The notes under the pieces: generated by a model | Database searches by the model: none | Told to the model about the DNA's origin: nothing | Seen by the model: the letters and a program-made list of their open reading frames with translations, nothing else | Translations under genes and position numbers: made by a program | In this document: in pieces, positions 27,736 to 36,797 of the stretch | Position numbering within the stretch: the first letter of the stretch is position 1 | Layout: each line of letters starts with the position of its first letter | Origin: Idiomarina sp. | GTDB lineage: Bacteria; Pseudomonadota; Gammaproteobacteria; Enterobacterales; Alteromonadaceae | Direction: 5' to 3' | Assembly (NCBI GenBank): GCA_022565355.1 | Contig: JAIUMU010000002.1 | Coordinates: 62,001 to 126,000, forward strand | DNA length: 64,000 bases

Positions 27736-28383
27736 CTACAGCAGCACCTTAATCAGGTTCGCTAGCGAGCCTTCAATATTGATATCCGCCACTTTGGCCA
27801 GCGCAGGTTTAGCGTTAAAGCCTACGCCGAAGCCGGCAGCTTCGAGCATGGCGATATCATTTGCGCCATCGCCTACCGCAATTACTTGCTCGCGTGGCAA
27901 ACTGTATTGGCGCATCAAGGCTTGCAAGGCATCCGCTTTCGCTTGACCATCAATAATCGGCCCCAGTAACTTGCCCGTAAGCTTGCCATTGGCTACTTCT
28001 AGCACGTTACAGGCCACATAATCCGCGCCCCAACGCATGGCTGCCATATCCGCAAACCAAGTAAAACCGCCCGATACAATGGCGATACGCCAGCGAAATT
28101 TACGCAAAAAGCGCATTAAATCATCGGCGCCCTCGGTGTAGGGTAGATTATCGGCCATCTTAAAAATGAGCTCTTCGGGAACCCCCTGCAGCATTTTTAC
28201 CCGCTCGTTCAACGCTTCCACGAAATCCAGCTCACCTTGCATCGCGCGTTCGGTAATTGCCGCAACCGCCTCGCCATGGCCTGCGGCCTCAGCTATAGCA
28301 TCAATGCTTTCCAGCTGTATTAATGTGGAATCCATATCAAACACTGCCAATCCGGGCTTGTGCATGTCGGGTAATGTGCTCAT
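27736..28383 (-). CDS. serB: Phosphoserine phosphatase
   Basis: Last step of serine synthesis: hydrolysis of phosphoserine. HAD motif I is FDMDST (Asp16, Asp18), motif II IVSGGFTWF, and motif III/IV AKADALQ with GDGANDIAML. At 215 residues it lacks the ~100-residue N-terminal ACT-like domain of E. coli SerB, as do many short SerB proteins. It is divergent from ytjB, as in E. coli, which supports the call. Confidence 0.94.
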   Translation of the reverse strand: MSTLPDMHKPGLAVFDMDSTLIQLESIDAIAEAAGHGEAVAAITERAMQGELDFVEALNERVKMLQGVPEELIFKMADNLPYTEGADDLMRFLRKFRWRIAIVSGGFTWFADMAAMRWGADYVACNVLEVANGKLTGKLLGPIIDGQAKADALQALMRQYSLPREQVIAVGDGANDIAMLEAAGFGVGFNAKPALAKVADINIEGSLANLIKVLL

Positions 28384-28520
28384 TGCTGTTACGTCCTCAC
28401 GCTTACGCGCTCATTATTGTTATTGTACAGTTCTTAAATTTCACCTGATTTGTACAGTGAAAAATGTAAACGGCCGAATTTCCATTGCCCGCACGCCAAC
28501 GCTAGGCTAAAGTTGCTGCT

Positions 28521-29198
28521 ATGAATATAGCGCATTTTCAAACAAATACCGCAAAAAACAAGCGCCCATGGATGTTCCGTGGCGAACGCCTGTATCGGCG
28601 TATTATGCTGCTGGTTGTTGCGGTAATCACCATATCAATTATCACTAATCTTTGGTTCCAAGCCAATCAAAAAGGTGAAGAAGTATTAGTGGCGCACACC
28701 GAAAATTTAGCGCAGGTGATTATGGCACAAGCGCAACATGAGGCGCGGGTGTGGTTTATTAATGAGAACCGTGAAGGGTTGGTAAGCCTTGCCGAACATT
28801 TGCAAAAGCAGCCCTCCATTTTAGAAGTGAGCATTCAAGACAACCGCGGGCGCAACATTGTGCGCGTGGGCCATGATCAACCCGTGCATGAGTTTTTGCG
28901 GCAGCTACCGGAATCCATGTGGGCTGTGCCCATGGTGGCCACGGTGATGGATAGAGATGAAAGCGGCGCCCAGTTGCTTGGTTTTGTGCGCATTACATTT
29001 GATTATCAGCGCATTACTGCAGAATCGCGTCCGTATCATCGCGCTTCGTTGCGGCAGTTGGCATTACTTATCGGTTTGGCGTTTTTTGCCGGAGCTGTAG
29101 TTACCTTTGCCTTTCTGCGCCGCCGCCGGGCAATTCCGGTGGCTGAGTATGCGGCTTCCCAGAACGCTGCAAAAACCTCTGCTAAGAAAGATGAATAG
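28521..29198 (+). CDS. ytjB: YtjB/Smp family membrane protein
   Basis: Inner-membrane protein of unclear role (Smp family, known in E. coli next to serB). One span lies near residues 28-47 (RIMLLVVAVITISIITNLWF) and a second near 175-198 (LALLIGLAFFAGAVVTFAFL). A ~125-residue periplasmic domain lies between them (ENLAQVIMAQAQHEARVWF, QPSILEVSIQDNRG), shaped like a small sensor domain. It is divergent from serB and leads directly into tatD, 5 bp downstream, so the two are probably co-transcribed. Confidence 0.85.
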   Translation: MNIAHFQTNTAKNKRPWMFRGERLYRRIMLLVVAVITISIITNLWFQANQKGEEVLVAHTENLAQVIMAQAQHEARVWFINENREGLVSLAEHLQKQPSILEVSIQDNRGRNIVRVGHDQPVHEFLRQLPESMWAVPMVATVMDRDESGAQLLGFVRITFDYQRITAESRPYHRASLRQLALLIGLAFFAGAVVTFAFLRRRRAIPVAEYAASQNAAKTSAKKDE

Positions 29199-29203
29199 CA
29201 TTC

Positions 29204-30019
29204 ATGTTAACGCGCCTATTAGATGAATTCCCTTCATATTCATTAAGCTCACAGCGCTTCACCGATTCGCACTGCCACCTCGATTTCGAAGATTTCGATG
29301 CCGATCGCGATGCTGTGATGGCGCGTGCTGTTGCTGCCGGCGTGGACAAATTTTTAGTGCCCGGCATAACCCATGCCCAATGGCCGCGGTTGGCGATGCT
29401 AGCACAACAATACCCGAGTTGGCGCGTGGCGTATGGCTTGCACCCTTATTTTTTAAATCCGGATTTAGATTACCAAGCCGCGTTGAGGGAGTTGCCGCGG
29501 TGGTTAATGGGTGAAATGCCTGTTGCTGCTGAAGAGTGCGATGCCGCTTCGATAGAACAAGCGCCCCGCAATCAGCCCGCCATTGCGCTGGGAGAAATTG
29601 GCCTCGATGCCAGCAAACCGCACCCTGAGTTGCAGCGTTTCGTGTTCGAGCAGCAGCTTGATATCGCAGCGGAATTGGCAATGCCGGTAATTTTGCATCA
29701 TCGTAAAACCCTGGATGAAATGCTCGCCTTGGTGCGCAAGAAACGTATTTGTGGCGGTATAGTGCACGCTTTTTCCGGCAGCTATGAACAGGCTCAAGCT
29801 TGGGTAGATGCTGGCTTTCGCCTCGGCGTAGGCGGCGTTATCACATACGAGCGCGCTCGCAAAACCCGCGCCGCTATCGCCCGCATGCCCCACTCCGCCC
29901 TCGTGCTCGAAACCGACAGCCCCGACATGCCCCTTAGCGGCCAGCAAGGCCAGCGCAACGAACCTGCGAACATCGCGCGCATCGTGCGGGAGATTGGGGT
30001 CAGTGAGCACGGTGTCTGA
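29204..30019 (+). CDS. TatD family deoxyribonuclease, C terminus replaced by a REP element
   Basis: Metal-dependent TIM-barrel hydrolase of the TatD nuclease family. Metal ligands are visible in DSHCHLDFE, GEIGLD, HHRK, HAFSGS and ETDSPDMPL. An insert of about 20 residues occurs around MGEMPVAAEECDAASIEQAP. The protein should continue for roughly 25 more residues after NEPANIARIVREI to a C-terminal helix. Instead a REP palindrome at 29996 supplies the codons GVSEHGV and the TGA stop at 30017. All catalytic residues precede the break, so activity may survive. It probably shares a transcript with ytjB. Confidence 0.88.
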   Translation: MLTRLLDEFPSYSLSSQRFTDSHCHLDFEDFDADRDAVMARAVAAGVDKFLVPGITHAQWPRLAMLAQQYPSWRVAYGLHPYFLNPDLDYQAALRELPRWLMGEMPVAAEECDAASIEQAPRNQPAIALGEIGLDASKPHPELQRFVFEQQLDIAAELAMPVILHHRKTLDEMLALVRKKRICGGIVHAFSGSYEQAQAWVDAGFRLGVGGVITYERARKTRAAIARMPHSALVLETDSPDMPLSGQQGQRNEPANIARIVREIGVSEHGV

Positions 30020-30126
30020 CACCTTTTTCTCCGCCCCCAACACCTAATCCTTATACACCAGGGCCTACAGGCCAATTTCCTCTGCCTCCGCAAAGATCGG
30101 GGTCAGTGACGGTGCTCACTGACCCC
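29996..30126. repeat. Pair of REP palindromes (BIME-like) after tatD
   Basis: The first palindrome at 29996-30023 (GGGGTCAGTGAGCACGGTGT then CTGACACC) ends tatD. The second, 30099-30126, is a 28-nt dyad GGGGTCAGTGACGG / TGCTCACTGACCCC. The spacer ends in TTTCCTCTGCCTCCGCAAAG, which is nearly the same before the second palindrome at 34837, so the repeated unit is a two-palindrome block of about 135 bp. Confidence 0.85.
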
Positions 30127-30194
30127 AATCTCTCTGAACCAATTTCGGGGCGGGCGCGTAACTGATGTGCTAGTGCAGAAAGGAGCGATCAGCG

Positions 30195-30353
30195 TTGAAG
30201 AAACAACATTTGACGAGCAAGGTGTGTGCGGTGTGCGAAAAGCCGTTCAACTGGCGAAAGAAGTGGGAAAGCGTATGGCATGAAGTGCGCTATTGTTCCG
30301 AGCGTTGTCGCCGCAATAAAAATAAGGATACCAACAGCCATGAGCACAAATGA
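30195..30353 (+). CDS. DUF2256 small zinc-finger-like protein
   Basis: A 52-residue protein starting at TTG 30195 with AAAGGAG ten bases upstream. Two Cys pairs, CAVC (11-14) and CSERC (34-38), with the [12 protein letters not shown] and WHEVRYCS context, are the DUF2256 pattern and suggest a small zinc ribbon. The family is habitually found beside cryptochrome-DASH/photolyase genes, and here it opens an operon of DUF2256, flavin reductase and cryptochrome. It overlaps the start of the flavin reductase gene by 14 nt. Its function is unknown; an accessory to the photolyase is a reasonable guess. Confidence 0.85.
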   Translation: MKKQHLTSKVCAVCEKPFNWRKKWESVWHEVRYCSERCRRNKNKDTNSHEHK

Positions 30354-31155
30354 TTCCATTGTAAAATTCACCAGCGCCGATTTTGCGGCGCTCCCTTCGC
30401 GGTTCCGTGCTCGCCTTGTAAACAGCCTTTCCGGCTTCAAAAGCGCCAACCTTATCGGCACCACCTCGCCAAATGGCATTCTCAATCTCGCCATGGTGAG
30501 CTCGGTGGTGCATCTTGGTGCCAGCCCCGCTCTCGTGGGCATGGTAATGCGGCCGCGAGTTAACGGCATGGCGCCTCGAGATACCCTCGTAAACATCGAG
30601 AATACCGGCGTGTACACCATCAACCATGTGAGCGCAGCAATGCTGCCAGCGGCGCATGATGCAAGCGCTAACTTCAGCTCGGAAACCTGCGAGTTCGAGG
30701 CAACCGGGCTTACCCCTTTTTGGCCTCATAAGGAAGGGCCATATAAAGAGGGGCCTCATAAAGAAGAGCCGAACAATCAGGGGCCAGATAATTCCGCATT
30801 CGCAGCGCCCTCGGTAGCCGAAAGCCCGTTACAAATCGGCCTCAAATTAGTGGAAATCGTGCCCTTTAAAGCCAACGGCACCGAATTTGTGATCGGCGAA
30901 ATTGTGTGGGTGCGCTTCGCCGAGCATGCGCTGAAAGGCGATGGCTACGTGGCAATTGAAGATCTCGGCAGCTTGGCGATATCGGGTCTTGATGGTTACC
31001 ACAGCACCTCTTTGCTCGATCGCTTCAGCTACGCTGAGCCTGAACAAACGTCCACGCCGTTGCCGAAAGAAGGTACAACCGGCGAGAAGGTGGTGGATAT
31101 TCGTCAATTTCGGGAATCCGTTTCCAACAAAGATTCGGCAGAGCACGATACATGA
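30340..31155 (+). CDS. Flavin reductase-like domain protein
   Basis: A 271-residue flavoprotein of the FMN-binding flavin reductase family. Typical segments are [19 protein letters not shown] near the N terminus, then [20 protein letters not shown] and [15 protein letters not shown] start at the ATG at 30340, overlapping the DUF2256 gene. A Lys/Glu/Gly/Pro tandem stretch ([16 protein letters not shown], from a 15-nt repeat near 30724-30770) is inserted in the middle and looks like a recent expansion. It overlaps the cryptochrome start by ATGA. It may supply reduced flavin to the photolyase, but that is inference. Confidence 0.88.
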   Translation: MSTNDSIVKFTSADFAALPSRFRARLVNSLSGFKSANLIGTTSPNGILNLAMVSSVVHLGASPALVGMVMRPRVNGMAPRDTLVNIENTGVYTINHVSAAMLPAAHDASANFSSETCEFEATGLTPFWPHKEGPYKEGPHKEEPNNQGPDNSAFAAPSVAESPLQIGLKLVEIVPFKANGTEFVIGEIVWVRFAEHALKGDGYVAIEDLGSLAISGLDGYHSTSLLDRFSYAEPEQTSTPLPKEGTTGEKVVDIRQFRESVSNKDSAEHDT

Positions 31156-32543
31156 ATACATTGGTATGGTTTCGACGCAACTTGCGCGTAGCAGGCAACC
31201 CCGCGCTGTATGCGGCCTGCCAGGCTAGCATGCAAGAAGATGGTGCTGTGGCGGGAGCCTTCTTTTATGATGCCCAATACACCGGGGAATTCCGCTTTGC
31301 GGGTGAGCGCATGCCGCGTTGCGGCAAACTTCGCGCCGGATTCCTATGGCAAAGCCTGCTTAACCTGCGTAACAATTTGCAGCAAATTCCACTTATTGTG
31401 CAGCGCGGGGAAGCGGCCGGGCTGCTAGTAGAGCTTTGTCAGCAACTGGACATCCAAGAGGTGCACACGCAAAAGCTTTGGGCCCATGAAGAGCAGTTCG
31501 TTGCCGAAACCGTGCGCTCTACGCTAGCGGCAATCGGCATTACTCTGGTTGAGCATGAATGTTACACCTTGCTGCCAAGCGCTATCGTAACGGCCAAGCA
31601 TCCCGATGCGCTCAGTAGTTTCAGCAAGTTTCGCCGCAAAGTGGAACGCGAGGTAGAACAGAGCGCGGAGGTTGCGATTCATTCGTTGGTAAACAACCCC
31701 ACTGCAGCACAGCAAGCAATGCTGCAAGAAGTTGCAGCCCTTGGCGAAAACCGTACCGAAAGCCCAATTCCCAGCGCCGAAGTGAATGAACCGCGTTCGG
31801 TATTGCCCTTTGTTGGCGGAGAATCGGCTGGCCAAGAGCGCTTAAACCAGTATTGCCAACAAGCACTCGGGCACTACAAAGAAACCCGCAACGGCCTGAT
31901 TGGTGCGGATTACTCCAGCAAGCTTTCGCCCTGGCTCAATCTTGGCTGCATCTCACCGCAGCAAGTGCTTCACGCAGTGCGGGAATATGAACACCGCCAT
32001 GGCGCCAATGCGTCTACCGAATGGCTCATCGTAGAGCTGTTGTGGCGGGATTTTTTCCAGTACCTCGCAGCGAAACGCGGTAGCGCGCTGTTTTATGGCC
32101 GAGCGGAACCTATGGGTTCCTCGGGGGCGGAGAAATCGGGGTCAGTGAGCGCGGTGTCTGACACCGTGCTCACTGACCCCTCTCTCTATGGCACCAAAGC
32201 CGCGGAATTTGCGCAATGGCGCACGGGAACCACAGAAAGTGAGTTTATTAATGCCAACATGCGCGAGCTGAACAGTACGGGTTTTATGAGTAATCGCGGT
32301 AGGCAGAATGTGGCATCGATGTTGATTCATGATCTGCACATCGATTGGCGGTGGGGTGCTGCGTGGTTCGAAGCGCAGTTGCTGGATTACGATCCTGGCA
32401 GCAACTACGGCAACTGGCAGTATATTGGCGGTCTTGCGGCCAATCCACGCGGTGGCAGCTGGTTCAACATCGAGAAGCAAGCCAACGTGTATGATACCGA
32501 TGGTGCCTATCGCACGCTGTGGGCACAGCGAAGAAAAGAGTGA
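31152..32543 (+). CDS. Cryptochrome-DASH / photolyase family protein with an in-frame REP insertion
   Basis: Blue-light flavoprotein of the DASH cryptochrome group, which repairs cyclobutane dimers in single-stranded or looped DNA. The N-terminal alpha/beta domain (LVWFRRNLRVAGNPAL) binds the antenna. The C-terminal FAD domain has SSKLSPWLNLGCISPQQV, LLWRDFFQYLA, NANMRELNSTGFMSNRGRQN and DYDPGSNYGNWQYIGG. At 32138-32180 a near-perfect 43-nt REP hairpin lies within the gene and is translated as SGSVSAVSDTVLTDPS between the FFQYLA and AQWRTGTTE segments, a surface loop. The frame is kept, so the protein is probably still made. Third gene of its operon. Confidence 0.92.
   Translation: MNTLVWFRRNLRVAGNPALYAACQASMQEDGAVAGAFFYDAQYTGEFRFAGERMPRCGKLRAGFLWQSLLNLRNNLQQIPLIVQRGEAAGLLVELCQQLDIQEVHTQKLWAHEEQFVAETVRSTLAAIGITLVEHECYTLLPSAIVTAKHPDALSSFSKFRRKVEREVEQSAEVAIHSLVNNPTAAQQAMLQEVAALGENRTESPIPSAEVNEPRSVLPFVGGESAGQERLNQYCQQALGHYKETRNGLIGADYSSKLSPWLNLGCISPQQVLHAVREYEHRHGANASTEWLIVELLWRDFFQYLAAKRGSALFYGRAEPMGSSGAEKSGSVSAVSDTVLTDPSLYGTKAAEFAQWRTGTTESEFINANMRELNSTGFMSNRGRQNVASMLIHDLHIDWRWGAAWFEAQLLDYDPGSNYGNWQYIGGLAANPRGGSWFNIEKQANVYDTDGAYRTLWAQRRKE
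32138..32180. repeat. REP palindrome inside the cryptochrome gene
   Basis: A 43-nt hairpin: 21-nt arms GGGGTCAGTGAGCGCGGTGTC and its complement with one G-T pair, and a single-base loop. The left flank GGGGGCGGAGAAATC is the same REP flank seen as GGGGACAGAGAAAAC at 32552-32566. Confidence 0.9.
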
Positions 32544-32566
32544 TTAAGTGCGGGGACAGAGAAAAC

Positions 32567-32609
32567 GGGGTCAGAGACGGCCGTCACTGACACCGCCCTC
32601 ACTGACCCC
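32567..32609. repeat. REP palindrome after the cryptochrome gene
   Basis: A 43-nt dyad running from GGGGTCAGAGACGG to CACTGACCCC, in the 79-bp gap between the cryptochrome and the convergent membrane-protein gene. It may act as a shared 3' end for both transcripts, since no other terminator is seen. Confidence 0.85.
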
Positions 32610-32622
32610 AATCTCAGCAGCC

Positions 32623-34668
32623 CTACTTATCCTTTCCGCGCTCGGAAACGGTGGGGAAGAAAAAGTGCAGCGGGTTTTCGCGCATATTCTGCCAAATACA
32701 CTTAAACAGCGCGCGAAACTTCTGGATTTTGGTGCCGCGCGCACGCACAGCCACCTGCAGTGCAATGCTGAAGCTCACCCACAGGTTTACAAAACCAATC
32801 AGCAACACAAAGAACAGCCCCTGCAAAAAGCCCCACAACGAAGGCCATTCACTGAAGCTGGCATAGCCAAGGTTGGCCGAAGAAAACGCTACGTGGCGGA
32901 TATCCAAAGGGTAGCCGAGCAAGTAACCGATATAACTGGTGCTCCCCAACAGCACGCCGAACAAGAAATTGCCCATCACCGAGCCATAATTCTCGTGCAC
33001 ATAATTGGTAAATCGCTCTCTGCGCTCAGGGCCAAGCCAACTTAGCGCCCGGTGGTGATACAACCGCGCGCGCAGCTCCACGTAATCGGCGCGATTATCA
33101 AAGAATCCGGCAATCAAACCGGAACAGAACAACCACACGCCGGCTATCGCGGCATACAGCAAGGCCATGCTCTCGAATGGACGAATCGCAAGCATCTGAT
33201 ATTCCGCCGCAGCCACACTTAACAGCGGTTCGTGCAAATACCACCACACGCCAAAGCACAACAGCGCCGATGTAAGTAACGCCGTAGAAATGTTGCCCCA
33301 AACCGCCGCCCACTGGGAACGGTTCACGTCAATCAGCAGCACCGCTAACTTGCGGGCCACCGCTCGGCCACGGTCATTGCGCTCCACTTCCGCGGCAAAA
33401 CTGGCCGCCGTTACCGCCGGCTGCTTTGTGGCAATGGTAAATTTACACAAATGCACCAGCACAAACCCGAGGCCGTAATTTAAGCTCACCAACACCGTGG
33501 TGCTCAGGCGCGCCAGCCCAAGGCTCTCGATATGAATTTTCATCAGCGCCATCAAGGCAATAATAATGCCGGCGCCGGCTGCCGAGCGAAATAGCGCAAA
33601 ATAGCTGCTTTTATCCCGCGCAATATAATGCTCACCGTGATCGCTGGAGTTTTGCGTAATGCTGCGCGATACCAGCGCGGTGCTGCGGCGCCACACCTCC
33701 AGCATGCTATTTTTCATCACCGCCGAATGCAGCAGCTCCTGCCACAGCATTACCCCGCGGCGCAACGCTGTGAATTTGCTGGGCTCGGCCATCAGCCCCA
33801 ACAATACTTCGAGGCGCTGAATAGTTTGCTCTAAACGTTCCAATAAATGCGCCATAGCCATCGATGAGCCAGATGAACCGCGGCCACGGCGGCGAATTCT
33901 GTCCACCTGCTCCTGACACTGCGCCAGCATCACCCATAAATGCGCCACATCGAAAGGCTCAAGCGATGTGTCCTCTAGGCGCTTACCTTCATGCTCAATA
34001 AATAAATGCATCTCGCGCTGCAGGGCAATAAAGGGCGAATCGATGTCAATCAGCTTACGATCCACCCGCATAAGTTCCGGCTCAAGCTCTTCTGCCGCCA
34101 GCCAAATCGAAAGCATCTCCAATACATACAAAGTTTCGTTGCGGATATGCGAGCGCACCTGCTCCAGGGTTTCAGCAGATGCGCCTTGCGCCAATACGGA
34201 ATACAGGCGCAACCAATGTTGCGGGGTAATATTTCCCAGCCACTTCGCATCCGAGCGCCAGTAAAAAGCGCGTGCCAGCACATCGAGCGAACTATTATCC
34301 GTATGGGGCGGTGGAATCAGCCGATCGTATAGCCGCGTGGCCATTTCCCCCAGCATCCCCCGGCGGGCCATAATGCCCAGGTTCACCAGCACCGGATAAA
34401 TGTTCAGCCCTAAAAAATACTGATGCAGCTGCTCGCTCAAGGAAGCGTTCAGCTCCGGGTTCTGTTGCAAATAATGGGTGAGCGCCGTCATCCGCTCGCC
34501 GGCGGCCGCAGCCTTGCCCTTCCGCAAATAATCGATGAGTGCAATAAAGCTATCCAGCGCTTGCTGCTCTGGATTGTCGGCGTCCTCATGTTCCGCCTGT
34601 ATTTTCTGCAACTTCTTCAGCAACGGCTTACACATTGCCTCGCTCGATGCACTCGGGTGTTTCGCCAT
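32623..34668 (-). CDS. Membrane protein of the 'site-specific recombinase Gcr' family
   Basis: Large inner-membrane protein of about 681 residues, from the ATG at 34668 (MAKHPSAS); a GTG 15 codons upstream is possible. The family is annotated as a site-specific recombinase, but the sequence argues against it: no Tyr- or Ser-recombinase motif, and a C-terminal half with six to seven hydrophobic spans (AGAGIIIALMALM, LLTSALLCFGVWWYL, MALLYAAIAGVWLFCSGLIAGFF, FLFGVLLGSTSYIGYLLGYPL, LWGFLQGLFFVLLIGFVNLW). The N-terminal ~350 residues are soluble and helical. Function unknown. Confidence 0.85.
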   Translation of the reverse strand: MAKHPSASSEAMCKPLLKKLQKIQAEHEDADNPEQQALDSFIALIDYLRKGKAAAAGERMTALTHYLQQNPELNASLSEQLHQYFLGLNIYPVLVNLGIMARRGMLGEMATRLYDRLIPPPHTDNSSLDVLARAFYWRSDAKWLGNITPQHWLRLYSVLAQGASAETLEQVRSHIRNETLYVLEMLSIWLAAEELEPELMRVDRKLIDIDSPFIALQREMHLFIEHEGKRLEDTSLEPFDVAHLWVMLAQCQEQVDRIRRRGRGSSGSSMAMAHLLERLEQTIQRLEVLLGLMAEPSKFTALRRGVMLWQELLHSAVMKNSMLEVWRRSTALVSRSITQNSSDHGEHYIARDKSSYFALFRSAAGAGIIIALMALMKIHIESLGLARLSTTVLVSLNYGLGFVLVHLCKFTIATKQPAVTAASFAAEVERNDRGRAVARKLAVLLIDVNRSQWAAVWGNISTALLTSALLCFGVWWYLHEPLLSVAAAEYQMLAIRPFESMALLYAAIAGVWLFCSGLIAGFFDNRADYVELRARLYHHRALSWLGPERRERFTNYVHENYGSVMGNFLFGVLLGSTSYIGYLLGYPLDIRHVAFSSANLGYASFSEWPSLWGFLQGLFFVLLIGFVNLWVSFSIALQVAVRARGTKIQKFRALFKCIWQNMRENPLHFFFPTVSERGKDK

Positions 34669-34733
34669 ATCCACGGCTGTCCTTCCATTAATTCGCGATC
34701 TGTAGCATGCCACAAAGTTCCGCTGCAGAGAAT

Positions 34734-34864
34734 GGGGTCAGTGAGCGCGGTGTCTGACCCCATTTTCTCTGTCCCCGCCCCATAGGCGCGAATCCGCGCG
34801 GGCTACAGCGCCATTTCCTCTGCCTCCGGAAAGATTGGGGTCAGTGACGGTGCTCACTGACCCC
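34734..34864. repeat. Pair of REP palindromes (BIME-like) upstream of prfC
   Basis: A first palindrome at 34734-34761 (GGGGTCAGTGAGCGCGGTGT then CTGACCCC) and a second at 34837-34864 (GGGGTCAGTGACGG / TGCTCACTGACCCC) enclose a GC-rich spacer. The block matches that at 29996-30126 in both palindromes and in the TTTCCTCTGCCTCCG spacer. It lies between divergent genes, so it may affect transcription of prfC or of the membrane protein. Confidence 0.88.
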
Positions 34865-34968
34865 AATCTCCATGCCCGCATTGCCAGCGCGCACCAATGC
34901 GGGTAAAATCGCCGCCCTAAACGTCGATAACGTAAGCGCACCTAATACCACGCAGGAAAGCGAAATTA

Positions 34969-36552
34969 ATGAGCACGGTTCAAAACGAAGTAAACAAGCG
35001 CCGCACATTCGCGATCATCTCGCACCCGGATGCCGGTAAAACCACCATCACCGAAAAAGTATTGCTACACGGACAAAAGCTGCAGAAGGCGGGTACCGTA
35101 AAGGGCAAGAAATCTGGTCAGCACGCGAAATCTGATTGGATGGAGATGGAAAAAGAACGGGGCATCTCGGTTACCACCTCGGTAATGCAGTTCCCGTATC
35201 ACGATGCGCTGATCAACTTACTCGATACCCCGGGCCACGAAGATTTCTCGGAAGATACCTACCGCACCCTTACCGCGGTGGATTCCTGCTTAATGGTTAT
35301 CGATGCCGCCAAAGGTGTTGAGGAACGTACCATCAAACTCATGGACGTAACTCGCCTGCGCGATACCCCTATCATCACCTTCATCAACAAGCTCGATCGC
35401 GATATCCGCGATCCGCTAGAGCTGCTCGATGAAGTGGAAGATGTATTGAAAATCATGTGCGCACCAATCACTTGGCCAATTGGTCAAGGCAAAAACTTTA
35501 AGGGCGTGTATCACCTCGCCCGCGATGAAGTTATTTTCTACAAAACCGGTCAGGGCCACCGCATTCAAGAGCTGGATATCATTAAAGGTATCGATAACCC
35601 TGAGCTCGATAAACGCATCGGCGAGTATGCCGAAGATCTGCGTGGCGAAATCGATTTGGTGAAAGGCGCTTCTAACGAATTCGATCTAGAAATGTTCCTC
35701 GCCGGTGAGCTCACTCCAGTATTTTTCGGTACCGCACTCGGTAACTTCGGTGTGGATCATATGCTCGATGGTCTTGTGGAATGGGCGCCCAAGCCAATTG
35801 GCCGCGCAACCGATAAAGAAACCTTCGTGGATTCCACCGATGAGCGTTTTTCCGGTTTTGTATTCAAAATTCAAGCGAATATGGATCCGCGCCACCGCGA
35901 TCGCGTGGCATTCATGCGCATTGTGTCCGGTAAATATCAGCAAGGCATGAAAATGAAACACGTGCGCACCGGCAAAGATGTGCGCATCGCCGATGCCCTC
36001 ACCTTCTTAGCAGGTGATCGCGAGCACGTAGAAGAAGCATTCCCGGGCGATATCATTGGCTTGCACAATCACGGTACCATTCAAATTGGTGATACTTTCA
36101 CCTGGGGTGAAGATTTCAAATTCACCGGCATTCCAAACTTTGCGCCAGAATTATTCCGCCGCATTCGTTTGAAAGATCCGCTCAAACAAAAGCAACTCTT
36201 AAAAGGGTTGGTGCAACTCTCAGAAGAAGGCGCAGTGCAGGTTTTCCGGCCGCTCGCTTCAAACGATTTGATCGTAGGTGCGGTAGGTATGCTGCAGTTT
36301 GATGTAGTAGTACATCGCTTACGCGCCGAATATAAAGTAGAAGCGCTATATGAAAACATTCAAGTAGCCACGGCGCGCTGGGTGTACTGTAGCGATGCCA
36401 AGAAACTTGATGAATTCCGCCGCAAAACCGAGCATAACCTCGCGCTTGATGGTGGCGATGCTCTGGCATATATCGCCCCAACCATGGCGAACTTATCGCT
36501 TACCAAAGAGCGCTATCCTGATATCAGCTTCGCGCATACGAAAGAAGTTTAA
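34969..36552 (+). CDS. prfC: Peptide chain release factor 3
   Basis: Translational GTPase that removes RF1/RF2 from the ribosome after peptide release. G1 is [10 protein letters not shown]3 [16 protein letters not shown] and G4 NKLDRD, with RF3-type domains after about residue 280. The 527 residues match E. coli RF3. It is a single-gene unit with an AT-rich hairpin directly after the stop and a strong terminator 85 bp later. Confidence 0.97.
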   Translation: MSTVQNEVNKRRTFAIISHPDAGKTTITEKVLLHGQKLQKAGTVKGKKSGQHAKSDWMEMEKERGISVTTSVMQFPYHDALINLLDTPGHEDFSEDTYRTLTAVDSCLMVIDAAKGVEERTIKLMDVTRLRDTPIITFINKLDRDIRDPLELLDEVEDVLKIMCAPITWPIGQGKNFKGVYHLARDEVIFYKTGQGHRIQELDIIKGIDNPELDKRIGEYAEDLRGEIDLVKGASNEFDLEMFLAGELTPVFFGTALGNFGVDHMLDGLVEWAPKPIGRATDKETFVDSTDERFSGFVFKIQANMDPRHRDRVAFMRIVSGKYQQGMKMKHVRTGKDVRIADALTFLAGDREHVEEAFPGDIIGLHNHGTIQIGDTFTWGEDFKFTGIPNFAPELFRRIRLKDPLKQKQLLKGLVQLSEEGAVQVFRPLASNDLIVGAVGMLQFDVVVHRLRAEYKVEALYENIQVATARWVYCSDAKKLDEFRRKTEHNLALDGGDALAYIAPTMANLSLTKERYPDISFAHTKEV

Positions 36553-36588
36553 ATATCTGCGTATGTAGATATATACATATGCAGATAT
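36553..36588. repeat. AT-rich hairpin and GATATAC repeats after prfC
   Basis: 15-bp arms ATATCTGCGTATGTA / TACATATGCAGATAT (one G-T pair) with a 6-nt loop begin at the base after the stop codon. More GATATAC and ATATC units follow to 36620. The segment is far more AT-rich than its surroundings. Confidence 0.7.
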
Positions 36589-36637
36589 ACGGATATACGC
36601 ATATCTAGATAACCAGATACTCGCATCGAACCAAAAG

Positions 36638-36670
36638 CGCACCAACCTCAACAAGGTGGTGCGTTTTTTT
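36638..36670 (+). terminator. Rho-independent terminator of prfC
   Basis: Stem CGCACCAACCT / AGGTGGTGCG with one bulged A and loop CAACA, followed by seven T at 36664-36670. Confidence 0.9.
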
Positions 36671-36733
36671 GTGCCCCGCAAAGCCACAACTCACACCCAA
36701 CTCACTACAACTATCCGGCGAAACTTTCAAAAC

Positions 36734-36781
36734 TGTAGATTTTGTCTACACTTAGCGCCGTACGTTTTTTATACAAGTGTA
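36734..36781. promoter_or_regulatory. Two palindromes in the promoter region of the cupredoxin-like gene
   Basis: TGTAGA-TTTTG-TCTACA (36734-36750) and TACAAGTGTA (36772-36781) lie 16-64 bp upstream of the ATG. The second has the TACANNTGTA form recognised by BlaI/CopY-family repressors. Regulation by such a factor is only suggested by this match; no regulator gene is nearby. Confidence 0.4.
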
Positions 36782-36797
36782 AATCAAGGAGAATAAG

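Noticed and set aside
30247..30759. Long minus-strand open frame opposite the flavin reductase gene
   Set aside because: It is a shadow of the flavin reductase and DUF2256 genes, with no recognisable domain.
32623..34668. Site-specific recombinase function for the Gcr-family protein
   Set aside because: The C-terminal half is made of membrane spans and no recombinase catalytic motif is seen; the family name is misleading.
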